Below, one piece after another: positions 1 to 6,081 of a stretch of 12,738 nucleotides of DNA. The position numbers and the translations under genes are program-made. The DNA is from Chloroflexota bacterium (lineage in GTDB: Bacteria; Chloroflexota; Dehalococcoidia; Bin125): positions 8,092 through 20,829 of the forward strand of contig JAPOXB010000213.1 of NCBI GenBank assembly GCA_026707335.1, given 5' to 3'. How positions within the stretch are numbered: the first letter of the stretch is position 1; the number at the start of each line of letters is the position of its first letter. A model generated the notes under the pieces. The model ran no database searches. It saw nothing but the letters and a program-made list of their open reading frames with translations, and was not told the DNA's origin.

Positions 1-1195
1 CCAGCAGCGGCGCGAGGATCTCGGCGTTGTGCTGCCCCAGCGTGGGGGCCGGGCCGCGGCGCAGCGCGAGGTCGCCGAAGCGCGCCGAGTAGCCCGCATA
101 GCGCAGCGTCCCGGCGACCGGGTGCTCGACGGGCGCGAAGAAGCCGCGCGCCGCTTCCTGCTCGCAGGCCAGCACCTCGGTCGGGGTCAGGACGGGGCCG
201 GTGGGGATGCCGGCCGCCTGCGTCGCGTGGTAGACCTCGGCCTTGCCGCGGCCGGCCACCCATTCCTGCATCGCCGCGCGCGATTCGGCCGCGATCTCCG
301 TGCGCGGGCGCGGTTCGCCGTCGTCTGCAAAGGCCCAGGCGGGATCGCCCATCAGCCGCAGCATCGATCGCCACTGGTGCCCCTGCCCCGTGACGAGGAA
401 GGCGAAGCCGTCGTGGCACTCCATCATGCCGTCGCGCGGGTCGCGGTCGGTGTTCATGGCGGGCCCGTTGACGAGGATCGACGTGTCGACGCGGTCGAGC
501 GTCGTGATCGCCTCCATCTCCGAGGCGTCGATCAGTTGGCCGAGCCCGCTCGACTCCCGCTCGTGCAGCGCCGCCAGGGTCGCGACGGCGGCGCACAGAC
601 CGGCGTCGGCCGCGAAGGCGTGCGCGGGCAGCGGCATGGGCTCGTCGCCCCGCGCCCCGAAGCCGCCGACGAGGTTGCGGGGGCCGGCGCTGGCATGCGC
701 CACGGTCAGCGGCGCCGACGGCGCGGCCGCATCGGGTCCGTCGAGCCCAAAGGGGGTCACCGCCACCGTCAGCAGCGCCTGCGCCTCGACCCGCCGCTGC
801 ACGCTCTCGGCCAGTCCCGGGGGCCAGGCGGCGCGTTCCAGATCGGTCAGGAAGATGTCGACGGAGTCGAGCAGCGATTCGAGCAGGCGCAGGCCCAGCG
901 ACGTCGTGACGTCCAGCGTCACGCCGCGCTTGCCGGTGTTGTACTGCAGGAAAGTGGCCGAGGTCTCGGCCGAGGGGACGTCGGTGGCGAAGGGGGCCTC
1001 GCGCCGGGATGCATCGCCGGCCGGCGGCTCGACCTTGACCACGTCGGCGCCGAAAGTCGCCAGCAGCTTGCCCGTGAAGGCGGCCGCGACCCGCCCGGCG
1101 CGCGGGTCGCACAACTCCACGACGCGGAGGCCGTCGATCAGCGTGGGCGGGAGGGGCCGGGTGGGGTCGCCGGGCGTCGCGGGTGAGTCGGTCAC
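1..1195 (-). CDS. CaiB/BaiF family (class III) CoA-transferase-like protein 1, C-terminus cut by window edge
   Basis: Reading the minus strand from a GTG at 1195 gives about 398 uninterrupted residues that end mid-gene at base 1. The N-terminal CoA-binding Rossmann-like part shows LIDGLRVVEL (res. 19-28), FGADVVKVEPP (48-58) and NTGKRGVTLD (86-95). The C-terminal signature PAPTLGQHNAEIL lies near base 30, so only a few to about 20 residues are missing from a family of about 400. Class III CoA-transferases move CoA between carboxylic acids through an Asp nucleophile in a GD-x3-G motif. Here the aligned segment (res. 191-199, AHAFAADAG) puts Ala195 at that Asp, so the protein may be non-catalytic or part of a hetero-oligomer. 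It belongs to the same subgroup as the protein at 2143. The start is chosen because a -10-like TAGAAC box lies 6 nt upstream, as in neighbouring genes, and because no Shine-Dalgarno is visible. Family is confident; substrate is unknown. Confidence 0.9.
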   Translation of the reverse strand, partial: MTDSPATPGDPTRPLPPTLIDGLRVVELCDPRAGRVAAAFTGKLLATFGADVVKVEPPAGDASRREAPFATDVPSAETSATFLQYNTGKRGVTLDVTTSLGLRLLESLLDSVDIFLTDLERAAWPPGLAESVQRRVEAQALLTVAVTPFGLDGPDAAAPSAPLTVAHASAGPRNLVGGFGARGDEPMPLPAHAFAADAGLCAAVATLAALHERESSGLGQLIDASEMEAITTLDRVDTSILVNGPAMNTDRDPRDGMMECHDGFAFLVTGQGHQWRSMLRLMGDPAWAFADDGEPRPRTEIAAESRAAMQEWVAGRGKAEVYHATQAAGIPTGPVLTPTEVLACEQEAARGFFAPVEHPVAGTLRYAGYSARFGDLALRRGPAPTLGQHNAEILAPLL

Positions 1196-1201
1196 CCAGC
1201 G

Positions 1202-1207
1202 GTTCTA
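1202..1207 (-). promoter_or_regulatory. Leaderless -10 box of CaiB 1 (TAGAAC)
   Basis: TAGAAC on the minus strand ends 6 nt before the GTG at 1195. The last base departs from TANNNT, but position and spacing match four other starts in the window. Transcription would begin at or next to the start codon. Confidence 0.45.
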
Positions 1208-1277
1208 GCAGGGCGGGTCGGTGCGGGCGAGCAAGTCCGACGCCCTGGCGGCGGCATGGGGGCGAGGCCGGTCTTGC

Positions 1278-1283
1278 TACGAT
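1278..1283 (+). promoter_or_regulatory. Leaderless -10 box (TACGAT) of the first PaREP1/HEPN-like gene
   Basis: TACGAT is followed by 6 nt (CGGCCC) and then ATG at 1290. There is no purine-rich Shine-Dalgarno before the ATG. No good -35 is visible. The 94-bp gap 1196-1289 carries this promoter and the divergent one for CaiB 1. Confidence 0.6.
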
Positions 1284-1289
1284 CGGCCC

Positions 1290-1676
1290 ATGACCACCTC
1301 GGAGCTTGACGTGCCCGGCGTCTTCGCCGACGCCGAAGAGATGTACGCGGCCGCGCTGGAGCGGCTGGCCGCGGGCGACGTCCGCGACGCCGCGGAGAAG
1401 GCGTGGTGCTCCGCGCTCCAGGCGACCAATGCCCTGATCCTCGCTCGCACGGGGGAGTTGCCGCCCGGGTTGCCGGATACGACGCGCGCTCTACGGACTA
1501 CGGCCGTGACCGAGCCAGCGGTACGGGACTTGCGAGACCAGTACCTCACGCGGCGGGAAGTGCTGCACGGCGACTGCTTCTACACCGGACTGTGCGAGCC
1601 GATCGAGGACACGGCGCGGCTGATCCGCGAGACGGCGGACTACATCGAGCAGGCGCGGCGGCTGGCGGTCGCGTAG
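1290..1676 (+). CDS. PaREP1/HEPN-like small helical protein A
   Basis: 128 residues, predicted all-helical. Residues 12-55 read as a helical hairpin with the conserved AAEKAW segment (34-39) seen in PaREP1 and other HEPN-superfamily proteins. After a Pro-rich turn (58-62), a further helical part follows with T-R-R-E-V-L-H (87-93), which gives an R88-x4-H93 arrangement like the RX4-6H motif of HEPN ribonucleases. No signal peptide or membrane segment is seen. It is followed 33 bases downstream by a paralog (1710), so the two form a tandem pair. An in-frame GTG at 1221 would add 23 residues. I prefer ATG 1290 because TACGAT sits exactly 6 nt upstream, the extension would run through the promoter, and the paralog starts at the equivalent point. 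What is seen is the fold-like pattern and motif. Any RNase, toxin or nucleotide-binding role is inference. No MNT nucleotidyltransferase partner is adjacent. Confidence 0.75.
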   Translation: MTTSELDVPGVFADAEEMYAAALERLAAGDVRDAAEKAWCSALQATNALILARTGELPPGLPDTTRALRTTAVTEPAVRDLRDQYLTRREVLHGDCFYTGLCEPIEDTARLIRETADYIEQARRLAVA

Positions 1677-1697
1677 CCGACCCGGCCCCGGGCGCGA

Positions 1698-1703
1698 TAG
1701 GCT
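1698..1703 (+). promoter_or_regulatory. Leaderless -10 box (TAGGCT) of the second PaREP1/HEPN-like gene
   Basis: TAGGCT is followed by 6 nt (TGGCCC) and ATG at 1710, the same layout as at 1278-1290. A weak -35 candidate, GCCGAC at 1676-1681, is 16 nt upstream. The paralog therefore seems to have its own promoter although it lies only 33 bases after gene A. Confidence 0.55.
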
Positions 1704-1709
1704 TGGCCC

Positions 1710-2069
1710 ATGAACGCACAGGCGCAGCGCTACCACGACACGGGACTCGAGCTCCTCGCCGGCGCGCGCGCGCACCTCGCGGAGGATGACCTGCGGCAGG
1801 CCTCGGAGAAGGCCTGGGGAGCGGCGGCGCAGATGGTCAAGGCCGCCGCCGAGGATCGCGGCTGGTCCCACAACAGTCACCACGAACTCTACGCGGTGAT
1901 CAACCGCTTGGCGGGCGATATCGGGGATCCGCAGTTGCGGGACCTCTTCGCCACCGCCGGCTCCCTCCACGCCAACTTCTACGAGGGCTGGATGCCGCGC
2001 GAGATGGTCGAGTCGAGCCTTGGCCGCGTGGCGGAGTTCGTCGAGAAGCTGGACGGCCAGAACGACTGA
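1710..2069 (+). CDS. PaREP1/HEPN-like small helical protein B
   Basis: 119 residues, all-helical. Residues 24-46 hold the family hallmark LAEDDLRQASEKAWGAAAQM, and residues 87-94 hold LHANFYEG, which I recognise from archaeal and bacterial PaREP1-family (HEPN superfamily) proteins. The C-terminal helix, EMVESSLGRVAEFVEKL (98-114), completes a four- to five-helix bundle. It is a paralog of the upstream protein (shared EKAW, LH and FY positions) but has no Arg at the position of R88 in that copy (ATAGSLH instead of TRREVLH), so a complete RX4H motif is absent. No signal peptide or membrane helix is seen. The start is fixed by the TAGGCT box 6 nt upstream and by the paralog. Its biochemical function is unknown. 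Family assignment is good; pairing with protein A is suggested only by adjacency and homology. Confidence 0.8.
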   Translation: MNAQAQRYHDTGLELLAGARAHLAEDDLRQASEKAWGAAAQMVKAAAEDRGWSHNSHHELYAVINRLAGDIGDPQLRDLFATAGSLHANFYEGWMPREMVESSLGRVAEFVEKLDGQND

Positions 2070-2088
2070 GGCAGGCGCGTCGGCCGGC

Positions 2089-2103
2089 CGCGGCGTAGCC
2101 GCG
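2089..2103 (+). terminator. Weak hairpin after the HEPN-like pair
   Basis: CGCGGC (2089-2094), loop GTA and GCCGCG (2098-2103) form a 6-bp all-GC stem about 20 nt after the stop of the second HEPN-like gene. No T-run follows, so a terminator role is only possible, and chance pairing is likely at this GC content. Confidence 0.2.
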
Positions 2104-2130
2104 CCGCTGGACCGCCCCCGCGCCGATTCC

Positions 2131-2136
2131 TAGACT
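2131..2136 (+). promoter_or_regulatory. Leaderless -10 box (TAGACT) of the CaiB 2/3 operon
   Basis: TAGACT is followed by 6 nt (CCCCCC) and GTG at 2143. A possible -35, CTGGAC at 2107-2112, has 18 nt spacing. No Shine-Dalgarno precedes the GTG. This is the clearest leaderless promoter in the window. Confidence 0.65.
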
Positions 2137-2142
2137 CCCCCC

Positions 2143-3366
2143 GTGCCCGCCGAGACCACCCCCGCGAGCGACCCCGCCCTCGATCGGCCGATGGCCGGCG
2201 TCCGCGTCGTCGATCTGTCACAGGGCATCTCGGGGCCCTACGCGACGAAATGGCTGGCCGCCCTGGGGGCCGACGTAGTCAAGGTCGAGCCGCCCATCGG
2301 CGACCTCTCCCGCGCGGCCGGGCCCTGGCCCGGCGACGTGCCGGATCCGGAGACGAGCGGGCTCTACCTCTACCTCAACACGGGCAAGCGCGGCCTGACC
2401 TGCAACCTCGACACCAGTGACGGCCGCGCCATCGCGGCCGCGCTCTGCGCCCGCGCCGACATCGTCGTGGAGTCGTTCCCGGGCGGCTACCTCGACGAGC
2501 GCGGCCTGGGCTACGACCGCCTGCGCGAGGACAACCCCGCCGTCGTCATGGTGTCGGTGACGCCGTTCGGGCAGAGTGGGCCCTACGCCGACCTGCCCGC
2601 CAGCGAGATCACGCTGTTCGCGCTGAGCGGCCAGATGGGCGTGACCGGCGATCCCAACCGGCCGCCGCTCAAGACGGGCGGCTCGCAGCCGTCGTACCAG
2701 GCGGGGCTGCACGCCTTCACGGCGACGCAGACCGCCTACCTGGGCGCGCTGCGACAGGGCCGCGGCACGCACCTCGACATCTCGGCGCAGGAGACCTTCG
2801 CCTCGATGCTCGAGTACTACGCCAGCTACTCGTCGCAGGGCGGGGAGGAGTACCGCGGACGGCTGGGCAACATGATCAGCGCGATCTGGGGCATCTACCC
2901 GTGCATCGACGGCTACGCCGGGATGTGCGTCCTGCCCCGCAACTACGACCGCATGGCCGCCGCGACCGGCATCCCCGAACTGAGCGAGCCGCCCTTCAAC
3001 GACGCCGATCGGCGCCGCGAACTCGACGACACCCTGCAGGCGATCCTGTACGGCTGGTTCGCCGGCAAGACGCGCAAGGAGGTCCACGCCGTCGCGATGG
3101 AGTTCGGCTTCCCGGCCGGCTACGTCGCGACCGTGCCCGACCTGGTGGAGTCGGAGCAGTTGGCGCATCGCGGCTTCCTCCAGCACGACGACCACCCGCT
3201 CGCCGGGCCGCTCGACTTCCCAGCCCACCTGTGGGTCGCGCCGGAGCACGGCTGGGAGCGGGGCCGCGCCCCTACGCTGGGGCAGCACAACCGCGAGATC
3301 CTGGTCGACGAACTGGGCTACGACCTGGACGACTTGGCGCGCCTGCGCGAACTGGATGCGATCTGA
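2143..3366 (+). CDS. CaiB/BaiF family CoA-transferase-like protein 2, catalytic Asp replaced
   Basis: 407 residues, full family length. Family marks: MAGVRVVDLSQGISGPYATK (17-36), LGADVVKVEPP (41-51), NTGKRGLTCNLD (79-90), the VTPFGQSGPYAD stretch (139-150) and the C-terminal APTLGQHNREIL (376-387). The nucleophile of class III CoA-transferases (Asp169 of oxalate formyl-CoA transferase) sits in a GD-x3-G motif. Here the aligned segment is KTGGSQPSYQAG (177-188), with Ser184 in place of Asp and Pro183 in place of the preceding Gly. Classical acyl-aspartate chemistry is therefore unlikely for this chain alone. Its stop overlaps the start of CaiB 3 by one base (TGATG), which implies translational coupling. 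I infer it is the non-catalytic or regulatory subunit of a two-subunit CoA-transferase, comparable in layout to BbsEF or SmtAB. Start GTG 2143 is fixed by the TAGACT box; an ATG at codon 17 is the only nearby alternative. Substrate unknown. Confidence 0.92.
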   Translation: MPAETTPASDPALDRPMAGVRVVDLSQGISGPYATKWLAALGADVVKVEPPIGDLSRAAGPWPGDVPDPETSGLYLYLNTGKRGLTCNLDTSDGRAIAAALCARADIVVESFPGGYLDERGLGYDRLREDNPAVVMVSVTPFGQSGPYADLPASEITLFALSGQMGVTGDPNRPPLKTGGSQPSYQAGLHAFTATQTAYLGALRQGRGTHLDISAQETFASMLEYYASYSSQGGEEYRGRLGNMISAIWGIYPCIDGYAGMCVLPRNYDRMAAATGIPELSEPPFNDADRRRELDDTLQAILYGWFAGKTRKEVHAVAMEFGFPAGYVATVPDLVESEQLAHRGFLQHDDHPLAGPLDFPAHLWVAPEHGWERGRAPTLGQHNREILVDELGYDLDDLARLRELDAI

Positions 3367-4628
3367 TGAGCACCGCCGCGCCGAAGCCGCTGGCCGGGAT
3401 CCGCGTCGCCGATCTCACGATGATGTGGGCCGGTCCCTACGCGGCCAAGCTGATGGCCGACTACGGGGCCGACGTCATCAAGATCGAGGGGCCGCGCGCC
3501 TGGGACAACATCCGCACGCTCTTCCCGCCCGACGAGTTGACCGACCAGTGGTTCAACAGCGGCGCCTACTTCCACGAGTACAGCCGCAACAAGCGGGGCC
3601 TCTCGCTCGACCTGAGCCAGCCGCGGGGCAGGGAGCTGTTCGGGCGGCTGGTCGCCAAGTGCGACGTCTTGATCCAGAACTACCGCGCCGACGTGATGGA
3701 CAAGCTGGGACTGACCGAGTCCTGGCTGCGTGAACTGCGGCCCGACCTGGTCATCGTCGGAATGGCGGGGTTCGGCAAGACCGGGCCGGAAGCGGCCTCG
3801 CTGGGCTACGGCCCGATCATCGAGCAGATGTCGGGGCTTGTGTCGCTCAGCGGCTACGGCGACGGCATCCCGTTCAAGACGGGCATCTCCTACGGCGACC
3901 CGATCGCCGGCATCGCGGCTGCCGGCGCCGCCGTGACGGGGCTGATCCGGCGGGAGCGCACGGGGCGAGGCGTCACCGTCGACCTGGGCCAGCGCGAGGT
4001 CGCGACCACGCTGATGGGCGAGGCCTTCGCGCTCTGGTCGATGAACCAGCGCCTGCAGGACCACGTCGGCAACCGGCACGAGTGGATGGCGCCGCACAAC
4101 GCCTACCCCTGCCTGGGCGAGGACCACTGGGTCGCGATCGCCGTCGGGAGCGACGCCCAGTGGCGCGGCCTCGTCGAGGCGATGGGCCGCCCCGGCTGGG
4201 CCCTGGACGAGGCCTACGCTGACCAGGCGTCGCGCTGGGAGCACCGCGACACGTTGGATGAACGGGTGAGCGCCTGGACGTCGGGCCGGAGCAAGCAGGA
4301 GGTCTTCGCGGCCTGCCGCGCGGCGGGCGTCCCCTGCGGCCCGGTCTGGAAGCTGACCGAGCTGGTGGCCGACGAGCACCTCAACGCGCGCGGCTTCTAC
4401 GAGCCGATCAGCGACCCCGACCACGCCAGCTGGATGGTGCACGGCTGGGTCTGGCGCTGGACCGACTCCGGGCCCTGCATCCTCGCGCCGGCGCCGAACT
4501 TCGGGCAGCACACGCGCGAGATCCTGACCGGGCTGCTCGACGTCGACCCGGCGGAGTTGCCGGCCCTGGCGGAGGCGGAGATCATCGCCGGCGCGCCCAT
4601 CGATCCGCCGGCCGTCAGCGTCGTCTAG
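3366..4628 (+). CDS. CaiB/BaiF family CoA-transferase 3, catalytic Asp present
   Basis: 420 residues. The N-terminal LAGIRVADLTMMWAGPYAAK (9-28), YGADVIKIEGP (33-43), NKRGLSLDL (75-83) and C-terminal NFGQHTREIL (378-387) are class III CoA-transferase marks. The catalytic motif is intact: SYGDPIAG (175-182) with Asp178 as the expected nucleophile, in contrast to Ser184 of the gene upstream. The cytosolic enzyme would transfer CoA from an acyl-CoA donor to a free carboxylic acid via an Asp-anhydride intermediate, or could act as an acyl-CoA racemase-like member. An extra segment, PPDELTDQWFNSGAYFHEYS (54-73), is typical of one CaiB subgroup. Start ATG 3366 shares its A with the stop of CaiB 2 (TGATG); no strong Shine-Dalgarno is present, so it is probably translated by coupling. 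The 3' end meets the stop of the convergent transporter gene 3 bases on. Substrate cannot be read from sequence. Confidence 0.93.
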   Translation: MSTAAPKPLAGIRVADLTMMWAGPYAAKLMADYGADVIKIEGPRAWDNIRTLFPPDELTDQWFNSGAYFHEYSRNKRGLSLDLSQPRGRELFGRLVAKCDVLIQNYRADVMDKLGLTESWLRELRPDLVIVGMAGFGKTGPEAASLGYGPIIEQMSGLVSLSGYGDGIPFKTGISYGDPIAGIAAAGAAVTGLIRRERTGRGVTVDLGQREVATTLMGEAFALWSMNQRLQDHVGNRHEWMAPHNAYPCLGEDHWVAIAVGSDAQWRGLVEAMGRPGWALDEAYADQASRWEHRDTLDERVSAWTSGRSKQEVFAACRAAGVPCGPVWKLTELVADEHLNARGFYEPISDPDHASWMVHGWVWRWTDSGPCILAPAPNFGQHTREILTGLLDVDPAELPALAEAEIIAGAPIDPPAVSVV

Positions 4629-4631
4629 GGA

Positions 4632-5945
4632 TTAGGCGCGGCGCGCCGCCGGCTCCCGCGCCGTCTGCGGCGGGGAGGGCGGCCTGCCGGCGAACAGGAT
4701 CACCGTCGCGCCGAGCAGCATCACGCCGATGAACGCCACGAACAGCAGGTCGTAGGAGCCGCGCGCGTCGAAGACGAGGCCGGCCGTCACCGGTCCGGCC
4801 GCGTTGATCCCCCACAGCGCCGGCGCCGAGACGCCGCGCACCGAGCCGACCGACCAGCGCCCGAAGTAGTCGGCCAGCGCGATCTGCGTCAACGGCAACT
4901 GCGCGCCGAAGGCCAGGCCGTGCGTGATCGCGAAGAGGTACGCCATCCAGACGTTCTCGACGGTCAGCAGGATGGTCAGGCTCCCGGTCGTGAGCAGCAT
5001 GACGAGCGGCAGGGCGAAGCGGACGCCCAGCCGTTCGCGCAGCTCCCCGCCCGCCATGCCGCCGCCGATGCCGACGAACGCCCAGACGGTCACGACGGTG
5101 ATCGCGGTCGCCTGCGAGAGGCCGTTGTCCTGCAGGTGCGAGGCCATCGCCAGGTTCGTCGCGCCGCCCACGAAGTAGAGCGCGCACATCCCCGCCAGGA
5201 GGAACCAGAAGGCCCGCGTGCGGAGCACCTGCCGCACCGTCCAGCGCGGGTCCGACGCCGGGCTTCCACCGGCGGTGTGGGCCGGCGCTCGCCGGTCCCC
5301 ATCGGGCGTGAGACCCAGATCTTCGGGCCGGCGGCGGATGAGCAGGTAGGGCGGCGCCACCGCCACGACCAGCAGCAGGAGCCCCAGCGCCGCGAAGGCC
5401 GCGCGCCAGTCGGCGACCGACAGGAAGAGCAGCACCACGAGGGGCATCACCGCCATGCCGGCGCGCGTGCCGACCATCGTCAGGCCCGTCGCGCGGCCGC
5501 GGTGACGGATGAACCAGTTCGAGACGGTGACCACGATGGCGATGTCGAGGATGGCGGTGACGAGCGCCCGGCCCGCCCCGAACAGCACGTAGAACTGCCA
5601 CAGCGTCTCCATGCTGGCCAGCAGCAGCAACAGGAGGACCAGCGCGGCGACCGTGCCCGCCATGAACCAGCGACTGCCCCAGCGGTCGATCCAGTGGCCG
5701 ATGAAGGGGGCGGCCAGCCCGGCGATCAGCGTGCCCAGGCTGAGCGCGCCCGCGATCTCGGCGCGGCTCCAGTCGAACTCCTGCTGCAATGGGTCGATGA
5801 ACACGCCCAGCACGGGGTTGAAGAACGCCACGCGAGAGAAGCCCACCAGCGCGACGGCCCCCGCCACCCACCAGCCCGCGTAGGCCCCGCGCGCGAAGGC
5901 GATGCGGGGCAGGGGAGCGGTCGGCTGCGGCGAAGCGGGGTGCAC
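4632..5945 (-). CDS. Major facilitator superfamily transporter, oxalate/formate- or monocarboxylate-antiporter-like
   Basis: 437 residues, inner membrane. I count about 12 hydrophobic helices in two sixes: from roughly 22-46 to 183-203, a cytoplasmic loop 204-245 rich in charged and Pro residues, then 246-262 to 399-419. Motif A of the MFS is present as GHWIDRWGSR (83-92) in the loop after helix 2, preceded by FDWSRAEIAGALSLGT (57-72). The loop after helix 6 carries RRRPEDLGLTPDG (204-216). Both stretches are typical of the branch containing oxalate:formate and monocarboxylate carriers. No catalytic or pore residue defines the substrate, but neighbours acting on carboxylic acids suggest an organic anion. 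The GTG start is chosen for the TAGCGT box 6 nt upstream, and it leaves a 20-residue polar N-terminus. It is divergent from the CaiB 4 operon and convergent with CaiB 3. Confidence 0.88.
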   Translation of the reverse strand: MHPASPQPTAPLPRIAFARGAYAGWWVAGAVALVGFSRVAFFNPVLGVFIDPLQQEFDWSRAEIAGALSLGTLIAGLAAPFIGHWIDRWGSRWFMAGTVAALVLLLLLLASMETLWQFYVLFGAGRALVTAILDIAIVVTVSNWFIRHRGRATGLTMVGTRAGMAVMPLVVLLFLSVADWRAAFAALGLLLLVVAVAPPYLLIRRRPEDLGLTPDGDRRAPAHTAGGSPASDPRWTVRQVLRTRAFWFLLAGMCALYFVGGATNLAMASHLQDNGLSQATAITVVTVWAFVGIGGGMAGGELRERLGVRFALPLVMLLTTGSLTILLTVENVWMAYLFAITHGLAFGAQLPLTQIALADYFGRWSVGSVRGVSAPALWGINAAGPVTAGLVFDARGSYDLLFVAFIGVMLLGATVILFAGRPPSPPQTAREPAARRA

Positions 5946-5951
5946 GCCCCG

Positions 5952-5957
5952 ACGCTA
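5952..5957 (-). promoter_or_regulatory. Leaderless -10 box (TAGCGT) of the MFS transporter gene
   Basis: On the minus strand TAGCGT is followed by 6 nt and then GTG at 5945. A -35-like GGGACA lies at 5979-5974 with 16 nt spacing. No Shine-Dalgarno precedes the start. Confidence 0.6.
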
Positions 5958-6003
5958 GCAGTCGGGCGCGGTCTGTCCCGCCGGCGGCCGGCCCCGGCGT
6001 TGG

Positions 6004-6029
6004 GGGTCGATACGGCGCCGGGTCGATAC
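6004..6029 (+). repeat. 10-bp direct repeat in the divergent control region (candidate operator)
   Basis: GGGTCGATAC occurs at 6004-6013 and again at 6020-6029, separated by the 6-bp palindrome GGCGCC. Centre-to-centre spacing is 16 bp, close to 1.5 helical turns. The second copy overlaps the candidate -10 box of the CaiB 4 operon (6027-6032), a position suited to repression. The winged-helix protein encoded at 7317 is the obvious candidate ligand, by inference only. Confidence 0.45.
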
Positions 6030-6032
6030 AGT
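6027..6032 (+). promoter_or_regulatory. Candidate -10 box (TACAGT) of the CaiB 4 / wHTH / aldolase operon
   Basis: TACAGT fits TANNNT and would start transcription near 6039-6041, leaving a leader of about 42 nt before ATG 6082. Unlike the other promoters here it is not leaderless. A purine-rich stretch in 6062-6076 (GGGATGGGACGGGAA) could serve as a ribosome binding site. No convincing -35 is seen. Confidence 0.4.
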
Positions 6033-6081
6033 GTGCGGGCACGACGCCCCCCACGGGCGCCGGGATGGGACGGGAATCGGC

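Noticed and set aside
29..1186. 385-codon plus-strand open frame at the left end
   Set aside because: It is the antisense shadow of the CaiB 1 gene, with a composition of Arg/Gly/Val low-complexity and no family marks.
1221..1289. N-terminal extension of HEPN-like protein A from GTG 1221
   Set aside because: It reads through the TACGAT promoter box; the paralog has no such extension, and ATG 1290 has the exact 6-nt spacing.
6031..6081. N-terminal extension of CaiB 4 from GTG 6031
   Set aside because: It would overlap the candidate -10 box and direct repeat, lacks a ribosome binding site, and adds residues with no counterpart in the family.
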